Below are positions 16,416 through 22,900 of a stretch of DNA of 23,023 nucleotides, piece by piece. The stretch covers positions 1 through 23,023 of the IMG/VR virus record IMGVR_UViG_3300011445_000070; one strand, given 5' to 3'. The notes under the pieces are model-generated. The model was not told the DNA's origin. It made no database searches and saw only the letters and a program-made list of their open reading frames with translations. Source of the DNA: a virus. The first letter of the stretch is position 1; the number at the start of each line of letters is the position of its first letter. The position numbers and the translations under genes are program-made.

Positions 16416-17360
16416 TTATACAGTTGGTATAACTTTGTACCATACGTGCGCGACAAATGTTGAGTCACCAGTGGTGAATGCACCAGTGATGTTCGACAAA
16501 TAAAGTCCTTTGTTTACGCAAGTACTGAAGGTTTGTGCAACCACACCAGCATTAAAGTTAAATCCAGTACTCGCAGCAGCTTGGAATGTAGCAGCGGCTA
16601 AAGTAGTGGATGCGATAACGCCAGCACCGTTTGCTGTTGAGTCGTACTGTACTGCGGCTACACCACCATCAGCATAGTTTGCAGAAACATAAGTCATCAG
16701 CAATTCACAGCGGTCGAGAACTAACAACGTGTTCGCGCCACCAGCGGCTACAAGTAGCTTAGGAGCTGCATACATTCCGTTAAATTCAGCGGCAGAAATT
16801 GCAACAGCTGCGTACTTAAGCATTAATGGGGAAACCATTGAGCTTAGGATTTTGTTGGCTCCAATTGCAGTCACACCAGTGTTTCCAATGGTCACGTCTC
16901 CAGTCATTGCACGAGAGGTAGCAACACCACCCGCAGAACCTACGAGGATGTTAGTGGAGGCAAGGGTTGCCAATTTGCTGAAATCGATCGCAGCAGCAGC
17001 GTTTACTTTGGCGTTAGTTACAGCGCCATCGACGATGTTTGCAGTATCAACAGCAGCAGCGGCAGTAAACGGAATTACCGTTACAGTACCCGCATCTTTA
17101 TCAACGGTTGCAACCTGAAGCATTTCAGAGGCATCACTTCCTACAGCTATGATTAAGTCATTTACTGAAAGGTCATAAACCACATCAGCAAAATAGTTAG
17201 CTCCAGCAATAGTAGCAATAGCATCAGCAGCAGATGCATAACTGAACCAACATGGGCCGTTTAATAAAACGGGTGTAGCACTTGGATTTAATACCGAGGT
17301 AATTTGACCAGCGTTATACGCGACGGTTTGTCTTACCCAACGATTTATACTAAAAGCCAT
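16416..17360 (-). CDS. Putative head fibre or decoration protein
   Basis: A 314-aa, Ala/Val/Thr/Gly-rich, low-charge protein directly behind the major capsid gene (14 bp gap). The middle contains fibre-type motifs: IVDGAVTNAKVNAAAAIDFS (residues about 111-130) and TGDVTIGNTGVTAIG (about 153-167), of the kind seen in trimeric phage fibre shafts. The C-terminal third looks like a globular beta domain. From position and composition I infer a virion surface protein: a head fibre, a decoration protein or an additional short fibre. It carries no enzyme motif. AGGAG precedes the ATG. Confidence 0.62.
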   Translation of the reverse strand: MAFSINRWVRQTVAYNAGQITSVLNPSATPVLLNGPCWFSYASAADAIATIAGANYFADVVYDLSVNDLIIAVGSDASEMLQVATVDKDAGTVTVIPFTAAAAVDTANIVDGAVTNAKVNAAAAIDFSKLATLASTNILVGSAGGVATSRAMTGDVTIGNTGVTAIGANKILSSMVSPLMLKYAAVAISAAEFNGMYAAPKLLVAAGGANTLLVLDRCELLMTYVSANYADGGVAAVQYDSTANGAGVIASTTLAAATFQAAASTGFNFNAGVVAQTFSTCVNKGLYLSNITGAFTTGDSTFVAHVWYKVIPTV

Positions 17361-17374
17361 GATTTATCTCCTAA

Positions 17375-18205
17375 TTAGACTGATTCGTCACATTCGATTG
17401 CGATAACGCCACGGTTGTCGATAACCTTAGCTCCTGCTGAGAAAATACCGTTTACAAGCCAAGAAGTTCTGTCTGGTAAATAGTTAATCTCGGTTCTAAA
17501 GTCATGGCCAATCGCCATACCAGTAGACATTTTGTGCCACGCTAAAGCGGTACGAATGTCGCCAGTCTTAGGCAAACCACCTTCAGTCATTTGTGGGATA
17601 GTGACTACGTTGATACCTAAGTAATCAAGGAAGTAACCACGGTCTAGGATTCTATTTTCTGTGTAGAAAGTAGAAACGAATTGGTCGTCTTGCATTAAGC
17701 TGCGAACGTTTGAAGCACTTACTGCAATCCAACGCTCACCCTTAGGAACAGCATTGTTTTCGAAGTACTCATACACGCGAGTAAATTTCTCGTAATCGAA
17801 GTTAGTACCGCCATCAACAATGGTGTCGCCTGGATCAGCTGCCAAAGCATCAATGATGATTTGGTCAGAACGTCTACCCATACCTTGACCAACCAACATG
17901 GCATTTTCCATTTTGGCATCGAAGTTAACGGTAAGTTCCTGAACTGTATCCACAGCTGTTGGAGTGGTGTACTTTTGAATGGTACAGATTACTTTGGTGT
18001 AATCAGGGTCTTGGATGTTAACGGCTGCTAAGTACGCAGTAGGAACAGAGATAACCTGGTCTACTTTGCGAAACTCAACGCTTGCGCCAATTACATCATT
18101 CTTAGTACGAACTGAATCGCGCAATAGGAAACCCTTAGAGCGGTATTCAGCTTTTACTAACTCGTCAAAGTCTGTTTGTTGTACGGCTGTCAATGATTGT
18201 GACAT
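17375..18205 (-). CDS. Major capsid protein
   Basis: A 276-aa shell protein, placed directly after the scaffold gene and before the tail genes. Features typical of a podovirus HK97-fold capsid protein are visible: an N-terminal arm, a long helix around the middle (MGRRSDQIIIDALAA), ERWIAVSASNVRSLMQDDQF, and a C-terminal segment with TEINYLPDRTSWLVNGIF followed by DNRGVIAIECDES. It is somewhat short for T7-type capsid proteins but complete. AGGG lies about six bases before the ATG. A 184-bp leader with its own candidate promoter and a hairpin precedes it, which fits the need for very high expression. Confidence 0.92.
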   Translation of the reverse strand: MSQSLTAVQQTDFDELVKAEYRSKGFLLRDSVRTKNDVIGASVEFRKVDQVISVPTAYLAAVNIQDPDYTKVICTIQKYTTPTAVDTVQELTVNFDAKMENAMLVGQGMGRRSDQIIIDALAADPGDTIVDGGTNFDYEKFTRVYEYFENNAVPKGERWIAVSASNVRSLMQDDQFVSTFYTENRILDRGYFLDYLGINVVTIPQMTEGGLPKTGDIRTALAWHKMSTGMAIGHDFRTEINYLPDRTSWLVNGIFSAGAKVIDNRGVIAIECDESV

Positions 18206-18235
18206 GATAATCCCTCATCAAATAATTAAGAACGT

Positions 18236-18253
18236 GTTACCGACCTCGGCAAC
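18236..18253 (-). promoter_or_regulatory. Hairpin in the major capsid mRNA leader
   Basis: On the minus strand the sequence reads GTTGCCGAGGTCGGTAAC, which folds into a stem of seven pairs (one G-U) around an AGGT loop. It lies 30-48 bases before the capsid start codon and leaves the ribosome site free. There is no T-run, so it is not a terminator. It may protect the 5' end of a capsid mRNA or mark a processing site (inference). Confidence 0.4.
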
Positions 18254-18368
18254 TCGTGGCTAATTACTAATTAGGGCTATCACGTTAATGAAGGTGTCCT
18301 TTCGGGCTTCAGTGAGAGGTGTCCTGTTCGTATATTGGTATAATATTAATCCTCAATTCTCTATAAGT

Positions 18369-18387
18369 AAACCCCACTCTATTGATA
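18369..18387 (-). promoter_or_regulatory. Candidate phage promoter upstream of capsid gene
   Basis: The minus strand reads TATCAATAGAGTGGGGTTT, identical to the ITR motif except at two of 19 positions. It points towards the capsid gene and begins just three bases past the scaffold stop codon. A match this long in a gap before the most highly expressed gene is unlikely to be chance. Overlap with a possible -35 box means host polymerase use cannot be excluded. Confidence 0.45.
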
Positions 18388-18389
18388 GA

Positions 18390-19115
18390 CTATCTTCTTC
18401 CTACAATATTCTCTAATTTTCTTTCCATTTCTTTACGATATGCAGGATCGGTTTTGTATTTGGAGTAGTTGGCGTTTAGTTCAGAGCGATATTCTTCCAT
18501 TGTCAGTCCTGCTTGAGTGACCGAAGCATTTCCATTTGGAACCAAAGTATTTCCGCCAATCATCTTACTGCGTATTTCTTCAAGTGCTTCAATGGCCTCA
18601 GCCGTCCTCATACCTGAGCTTAGTGTCTGGAACGCTTTCTCAGACAGATTTGACTTAGCCCAATTGTTAAGAACCTGGAGGCGTTCGCTTGCGTTCTCTC
18701 CGAGCTTGGCTTTTTCCTCATTCATATCTGTTCGGAATTCTTCTAAGTACAATCCAACTGTACCTAAGAATTTATCCATGACTTCTTGAGGTACGTGTTT
18801 GGATTTCGCAAACTCTGCCATCTCAATAAATGGCTCATAGTCAGGTTCAATCCATCCGTCCCCTTTACTAAAGTCATATTCCTTGGGAGCTGTTCCAAGA
18901 CGGGACTCTAGCTCTTTGTAGGCTTTGGCAACGTCTGCGACTGATTTATATTTCTCAGGCAAGAACTGGGGCCTGTCTCCAGTACCAGGGGTATTGTCGT
19001 CCCAGTACCAGGAAGGGGCTTCTGAGACTGGAGCTCCGCTTTCTGGCGCAGTTGTTCCGCTATCTTCTGGAGTTGTATCTGGTGGGGTAGCAATGCCTTC
19101 ATTTAATAAACTCAT
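18390..19115 (-). CDS. Capsid assembly scaffolding protein
   Basis: A 241-aa protein with the make-up of T7 gp9-like scaffolds. It has an acidic, Pro/Thr/Ser-rich disordered N-terminus (about 1-45), then an FLPEKYKSVADVAKAYKELE motif (about 52-71) typical of this family, then charged helices, and a basic C-terminal helix ending in YRKEMERKLENIVGRR that would bind the capsid protein. It starts at 19115 with ATGA overlap to the gene before it. It is followed by the regulatory gap and the major capsid gene, as expected. Confidence 0.9.
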   Translation of the reverse strand: MSLLNEGIATPPDTTPEDSGTTAPESGAPVSEAPSWYWDDNTPGTGDRPQFLPEKYKSVADVAKAYKELESRLGTAPKEYDFSKGDGWIEPDYEPFIEMAEFAKSKHVPQEVMDKFLGTVGLYLEEFRTDMNEEKAKLGENASERLQVLNNWAKSNLSEKAFQTLSSGMRTAEAIEALEEIRSKMIGGNTLVPNGNASVTQAGLTMEEYRSELNANYSKYKTDPAYRKEMERKLENIVGRR

Positions 19116-19435
19116 TGTTTTGTACTCTCCGCTTCAATTCTTTGTTCATGAGATTTAATGCAATTACGAATCATGCGAAATGCTTCTTTAAATCCTTCAT
19201 AGTAGACTGAAGAGTATTGTATGTTTTGCCCATTCGGATGAATGAACCCTGGTATTAAAAAGCGCTCTGTAACTTCCTCCAGAAATTTTTTCCCATCTGG
19301 TGTAGAGAACACGAAATAGCAAAGCTTCTCCATCTCCATTGACTCAGGTTTATTTTTTAGCTTCTCGATATTATCTTGATAGCCCTGGTAATAATTCTCA
19401 GGCTCTAAAAAAGGATTAGGTGTTTCTGTAGTCAT
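19112..19435 (-). CDS. Small structural-module protein, Bbp19-like
   Basis: A 107-aa protein in the small gene slot between portal and scaffold. It contains a CYFVFSTPDGKKFLEEV segment (about 44-60) that recalls the Bbp19 family of small phage structural proteins, where a Phe-x-(T/S)-x-(D/E)-G-x-x-x-Leu pattern is common. It is otherwise acidic and helical. The ATG shares its A with the portal stop codon (TAATG) and the gene ends in ATGA overlap with the scaffold start, so it is coupled on both sides. The exact role is not known; the family name is tentative. Confidence 0.72.
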   Translation of the reverse strand: MTTETPNPFLEPENYYQGYQDNIEKLKNKPESMEMEKLCYFVFSTPDGKKFLEEVTERFLIPGFIHPNGQNIQYSSVYYEGFKEAFRMIRNCIKSHEQRIEAESTKQ

Positions 19436-21060
19436 TAAGCTTCTGCTCCTTGTGGTGGTAAAGGTTGTTCTTCACCTTCTTGTTGTGCTTGTGCCATCAT
19501 GGCGTCTTGCTGGTCTTGAGCCATTTGTCCAGCTGCCTGGACTTGCTCAGGAGAGTTTAAGTAACGAGCATCAACCTGCATTTGTTCAGCTATGAGATAA
19601 GGCGCGAGACCTGGATTGATATACATCAATGCGGGGCCAGCACCGAATACGCCTTGCATCAACTGGTAGTACTGAGTGAAGCGTGCGATATCCTGCTGCC
19701 CTTTAGCCAAGGCCAATGGCGATCGGTACCGAAAATTAACCTTAACCCCTTTGATTTCAGGCTTAGGCAATAGACCCATCTTATCCAGTATGTATGAGCA
19801 TCGCTTAATCACAGGCCATAAAAATTCCTGCTGCAAGCGAGAAAACAATGGGCCAATTCTCTGAGCAAGATTCTGCTGAACAATCATTAGCTCGGTAGCA
19901 GTTTGAGGCTGTACAGATTGATTGGGATTTACGTCATTGAACAGCAACGCTTTAATCTGATTGCGCAAATCCATGATGGTGAGCTGTGAGAATTGGGGAT
20001 TGCTCGAGTCAGGAAGAGGAACAAGCGGAGGCGAACCCCCTACTCCAATTGGAGCAATCGGTATTACTGTAAACGGTTCTAGCTTAAAAGTATGTGGGTT
20101 AAATACGGCGTCACTAAATCCCATGTAGGGCTTGAAGGTGTTTAAGTTAGCCGCTGCAAGCTCTATACGTGCCAGCTCATTCAAAGAAATAATTGATGGC
20201 AGCGCGTCCATCACTGGGCCACGGCCAAAGACTTCATTATTTACTTTCTGGAAGCGCCACACGATACCCGGATTGGACTCGAACTCTTCACAGAGTACGG
20301 GGCATTCAGCCGAACCTACCATATACATGTAGGGCTTTTTCCTATGTGGCATGTACATCACACCTTCATAGAGTGTTTCAATTCGTGCGTCTGGATTCTC
20401 CACCAATAGCATTAACATCTCTGGTGTAAGGATCGCATTAGGCCAGCGGATTTGGATTTCATTAATCTTCACGCTTTCCCAATTCCTGAACCATGAATCG
20501 ACACGACCAGTCATTGACTCTTCAATGGCGAGCTTATCCATAGGGATTGAAGTAAAAAGCAAAGGCTGTTCATCAGTGAAGCTATTTACCACGAGGCAAC
20601 TTGTGCCGATTGCTAAGTCAAAGTAACACTCGTTAATAACCACATCAAAGTTAGACTCGTGGATATAGACAAATAGTCTGCGCATGTAGTTATCGAGCAT
20701 TTCCTGGATTTGATTGCGATCAATATCTTCTTCAGTATCAAAAGTTTCATCTATGTCTAAATATCCCCACTGAACTTGGGGAGGGGTCATGGCATCATGG
20801 ACTTTAGATACGAATGTCTTGGTTGCCTCCACCGCAGTCGTATCATAGATTCGTGATCCCTTAAACTCGCCTTGCTGCTCTTTAGGACGATAGAATCTGT
20901 TTCGATAGGGGATCGCATAGTAATAGCATGCTTCAAGGAGTGATGCCCATAAGTCAGCTACCTGCTGCGCGGCATCATATCTCTTTTTAAATAAACGCCA
21001 ATTCTTCTCGTGCTCTGCGTAGAGCGCAGCCTCACGCTCTACCACTTCCATGTTATCCAT
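19435..21060 (-). CDS. Portal protein (head-tail connector)
   Basis: A 541-aa dodecameric portal of the T7-type head-to-tail connecting protein family. The N-terminal helical region contains WASLLEACYYYAIPYRNRFY, followed by GSRIYDTTAVEATKTFVSKV and HDAMTPPQVQWGYL, all familiar in this family. The middle has WRFQKVNNEVFGRGPVMDALPS and SLNELAR, and the C-terminus is a Gln/Ala-rich helix (VQAAGQMAQDQQDAMMAQAQQ). The length is normal. The ribosome site AAAGGA lies five bases before the ATG. It forms the channel for packaging by the terminase and carries the tail adaptor. Confidence 0.95.
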   Translation of the reverse strand: MDNMEVVEREAALYAEHEKNWRLFKKRYDAAQQVADLWASLLEACYYYAIPYRNRFYRPKEQQGEFKGSRIYDTTAVEATKTFVSKVHDAMTPPQVQWGYLDIDETFDTEEDIDRNQIQEMLDNYMRRLFVYIHESNFDVVINECYFDLAIGTSCLVVNSFTDEQPLLFTSIPMDKLAIEESMTGRVDSWFRNWESVKINEIQIRWPNAILTPEMLMLLVENPDARIETLYEGVMYMPHRKKPYMYMVGSAECPVLCEEFESNPGIVWRFQKVNNEVFGRGPVMDALPSIISLNELARIELAAANLNTFKPYMGFSDAVFNPHTFKLEPFTVIPIAPIGVGGSPPLVPLPDSSNPQFSQLTIMDLRNQIKALLFNDVNPNQSVQPQTATELMIVQQNLAQRIGPLFSRLQQEFLWPVIKRCSYILDKMGLLPKPEIKGVKVNFRYRSPLALAKGQQDIARFTQYYQLMQGVFGAGPALMYINPGLAPYLIAEQMQVDARYLNSPEQVQAAGQMAQDQQDAMMAQAQQEGEEQPLPPQGAEA

Positions 21061-21078
21061 GTGAGTCCTTTCTTTTAG

Positions 21079-21369
21079 TTATCCTAATGTATCGCTTAAA
21101 CCACCAGTAGCTTCATCCATGAATCCTGGAGCACGATAAGAACGTCTCATGCTTTTAATTTGTTTCTCAGCAATTTTTTTCTTTTGAGTGGTGCGTTCAT
21201 CTTCGACGCGCTTTGTCTCATTAGCCATTTCTTCTTTTGCTTTCTGATAATAATCAATCTGCTCAGATACGGCTTGATTGGCAGCACGTCTGTCCGCACT
21301 ATGCTCATGTGGGATAGCCTTACTTACAGCCCTCTCAGCGTTTTTAAGCCACTTTGATAATTTGCTCAT
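21079..21369 (-). CDS. Conserved small basic phage protein, 96 aa
   Basis: A helical, highly charged protein just upstream of the portal. It opens with an amphipathic basic helix (KLSKWLKNAERAVSKAI), has a long charged coil (about 35-75) and ends in RRSYRAPGFMDE followed by GLSDTLG. This C-terminal signature is familiar from small proteins next to podovirus portals. By position and composition it could be the counterpart of T7 gp7.3 (a small virion/tail assembly protein), but no clear homology is visible. AGGAG precedes the ATG. A 102-bp gap separates it from the small terminase, the second largest gap in the operon. Confidence 0.75.
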   Translation of the reverse strand: MSKLSKWLKNAERAVSKAIPHEHSADRRAANQAVSEQIDYYQKAKEEMANETKRVEDERTTQKKKIAEKQIKSMRRSYRAPGFMDEATGGLSDTLG

Positions 21370-21471
21370 GGTTCAATCTCCTATCAAATCCATATGTGAA
21401 CGTATATTACTTTTTCCTCAAACTCCTGTTCGAGAATCTGTCTATTAACAAACTTAATTGAATAAGGAATG

Positions 21472-22053
21472 TTAATTTGTTTCTGTAGCTTTCTCAGCTG
21501 TGCCATTATTGTGGGCATGATTCGTCTTCATCCTTGACACATCTTCTTTCATAGAATCAATTTCTTCCTGGAGCTTGAAGGTTTCAAATGCTCCTCGGCC
21601 TACGTTGATGGATTCCATGAGTTGTTTAATTTCGGCAGCAGTGAACTCTTCTGTGCCAGCTTGTCGAATAAGTTGCTGGTATTGTTCGTAAGGGTTTGAT
21701 TCAGGGTTGACGGCCATTCGGACACGGTTTCTACCAATCCCATACCGATATGCCCCAGTGAGTCGCCAATGGTCAAAATTGAAGAATTCCTCGTCTTTTC
21801 CATTTTCTCCCTCGTCTTCCCAATTACTCTTCGAATATATCTTTCCCATTTCATAACACTCTTTGAATATGGGGTACTGCATAGTCCATTTATAAAACAG
21901 GGCATCACTTATTCCGGCCTCTTTACAGAATGCCGTCATGGTTCCTTTGGTATTCATTACCTGAAGAACCATTGGGCAATGCACCTCTTCGTCATAGGTT
22001 CTTTGGCCTGTCTTTATTTGCAAATAAATCAGTTTTGCATCAATCTCTGCCAT
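21472..22053 (-). CDS. Terminase small subunit
   Basis: A 193-aa DNA-recognition subunit that brings the phage DNA to the large terminase. A helix-turn-helix is visible at residues about 37-57 (GTMTAFCKEAGISDALFYKW), the usual N-terminal DNA-binding domain. A central part with FNFDHWRLTGAYRYGIGRN and a C-terminal coiled coil (EEIDSMKEDVSRMKTN) follow. It is the first gene of the leftward operon, while the large subunit is the last, about 20 kb away. The ATG at 22053 has AAGGA twelve bases upstream, a long spacing. Confidence 0.88.
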   Translation of the reverse strand: MAEIDAKLIYLQIKTGQRTYDEEVHCPMVLQVMNTKGTMTAFCKEAGISDALFYKWTMQYPIFKECYEMGKIYSKSNWEDEGENGKDEEFFNFDHWRLTGAYRYGIGRNRVRMAVNPESNPYEQYQQLIRQAGTEEFTAAEIKQLMESINVGRGAFETFKLQEEIDSMKEDVSRMKTNHAHNNGTAEKATETN

Positions 22054-22103
22054 GGGATAATAAGTTCCTTACTCAAACACATTAACATTTAAGGATAAAT
22101 GCT

Positions 22104-22574
22104 ATGCTTGATTGCTCTCAGTTCCGTTCGCTCATCATTGAGCCTGTATTATCTAAGCTTCAAGTTTATTCCAAGGACGCGGAAGAAATACTTGTCTTCA
22201 CATGTGCTGCGGAATCCCTTGGCGGTCATTATCTCGCACAGGTCAAAGGCCCAGCCCTTGGCGTGTATCAAATGGAACCAAATACTTATACTGATATCTG
22301 GGTGAATTTCATTCGTGCCCGCAATCAGCTTGCAACTCTTATGGCTCTGCATTTTGGCTGCAACAAGATTCCTGATGTAGACCGCTTAATCTATGACCTA
22401 CATTTTGCAACCGCTATGACTCGTATTCATTACTTGCGATGTACGGGCAAGTTACCTGATGCGAAAGACGTTGATGGAATATGGGATTACTACAAGAAGA
22501 ATTACAACACTGAGAAGGGTAAGGCTAAGAAAGATGAATCCATCAAGAAGTACCAGGAATTCATCAAGTCTTAA
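22104..22574 (+). CDS. Lysozyme-like muralytic enzyme, putative endolysin
   Basis: A 156-aa protein with a transglycosylase/lysozyme-type active-site pattern: a catalytic Glu in CAAESLGGHYL, then GPALGVYQMEPNTYTDIW, equivalent to the ES...A.G..Q..P.T motif of soluble lytic transglycosylases. Its C-terminal part (RCTGKLP, then WDYYKKNYNTEKGKA) resembles other small phage muramidases. It has no signal peptide, so it would need a holin or enter in another way; no holin was recognised. It is on the plus strand, opposite to the late operon, with its start 50 bp from the small terminase start. AAGGA is eight bases before the ATG at 22104. A virion-associated role is also possible. Confidence 0.8.
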   Translation: MLDCSQFRSLIIEPVLSKLQVYSKDAEEILVFTCAAESLGGHYLAQVKGPALGVYQMEPNTYTDIWVNFIRARNQLATLMALHFGCNKIPDVDRLIYDLHFATAMTRIHYLRCTGKLPDAKDVDGIWDYYKKNYNTEKGKAKKDESIKKYQEFIKS

Positions 22575-22767
22575 GGTTATCTCGATGTTTAAATGCTTCT
22601 GTGATGTTCACCTCATGGAAGCATATGCCACACATGATCATCGTCACCGTTTCACTTCCTGCACTCTTTACTTTAGATATTGGCATCCACTTATGGTATG
22701 GCTCAAATCCTTTAGCAGCTTTTGGGCATCGACAAGCTTTATCGTTCCAGTCGTCACAATTACTCAT
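22564..22767 (-). CDS. Small cysteine-rich (possibly zinc-binding) protein, 67 aa
   Basis: A 67-aa protein with Cys4, Cys12, Cys14 near the N-terminus and a CxxC pair (Cys46, Cys49) followed by His51 and His61, in the pattern MCGICFHEVNITEAFKHRD. This suggests a zinc-binding fold. I recognise the C-terminal pattern as one seen in small phage proteins but know no function. AAGGG lies seven bases before the ATG. It converges on the endolysin gene with an 11-bp overlap. A terminator sits directly upstream, so its mRNA must come from readthrough or a promoter not seen here. Confidence 0.65.
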   Translation of the reverse strand: MSNCDDWNDKACRCPKAAKGFEPYHKWMPISKVKSAGSETVTMIMCGICFHEVNITEAFKHRDNLKT

Positions 22768-22780
22768 TGATGAACCCTTA

Positions 22781-22804
22781 AATTAAAACCCTCATCCTTG
22801 AGGG
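22781..22804 (-). terminator. Rho-independent terminator after the tRNA-like element
   Basis: On the minus strand, CCCTCA (22804-22799) pairs with TGAGGG (22794-22789) around the loop AGGA. The stem is followed at once by TTTTAATTT. The stem is short (six pairs) but perfect and the T-rich tail is well placed. It would end a transcript starting at the right ITR motif. Confidence 0.6.
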
Positions 22805-22820
22805 CACTACATAATCCTTT

Positions 22821-22883
22821 ATGGCCTAGTTAGGATTCGAACCTAACCTATGTCAATCGCTTAACCACTAGGATATAGACCAT
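22821..22883 (-). ncRNA. tRNA-like element without an anticodon arm
   Basis: Minus-strand RNA of 63 nt. The ends pair over eight bases (ATGGTCTA with TAGGCCAT, one G-U). A perfect T-arm follows: GTTAGG and CCTAAC around the loop TTCGAAT, the canonical T-loop. A D-loop-like TAGTGGTTA is present on the 5' side. Only 28 nt lie between the acceptor strand and the T-arm, too few for both a D-arm and an anticodon arm; about 13 nt are missing and no 5-bp stem with a 7-nt loop can be drawn. It could be a deleted tRNA gene, a tRNA-mimic RNA, or an old attachment-site remnant. Confidence 0.6.
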
Positions 22884-22900
22884 TCATAGATAGCATACCA

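Larger units (their letters stand above)
18206..18389 (-). promoter_or_regulatory. Regulatory gap and 5' leader of the major capsid gene
   Basis: This 184-bp gap is the largest inside the late operon. Reading the minus strand from the scaffold stop it holds: the ITR-like 19-mer (18369-18387); a possible sigma70-type pair, TTTACT (18366-18371) and TAATAT (18343-18348) with 17 bp between; two copies of AGGACACCT (18317-18325 and 18292-18300); a 15-bp palindrome of two TAATTA halves (18260-18274); and a hairpin at 18236-18253 with a stem of about seven pairs, about 30 bases before the capsid ATG. Together they suggest a dedicated capsid promoter with a structured leader. Confidence 0.5.

Noticed and set aside
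18329-21421. Shared words CGTATATT and CCTCAA (plus strand) in the gaps at 18329-18356 and 21401-21421
   Set aside because: The two words occur in both gaps in the same order but with spacing that differs by seven bases, so a common promoter is not convincing.
22099-22305. Alternative plus-strand frame starting five bases before the endolysin start
   Set aside because: Shares the ribosome site region but gives an unrecognisable product, while the frame from 22104 carries the active-site motif over its whole length.
22821-22883. A normal tRNA gene on the minus strand
   Set aside because: The T-arm and acceptor-like stem are good, but only 28 nt lie between them and no anticodon stem-loop can be formed. 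Reported as a tRNA-like element instead.
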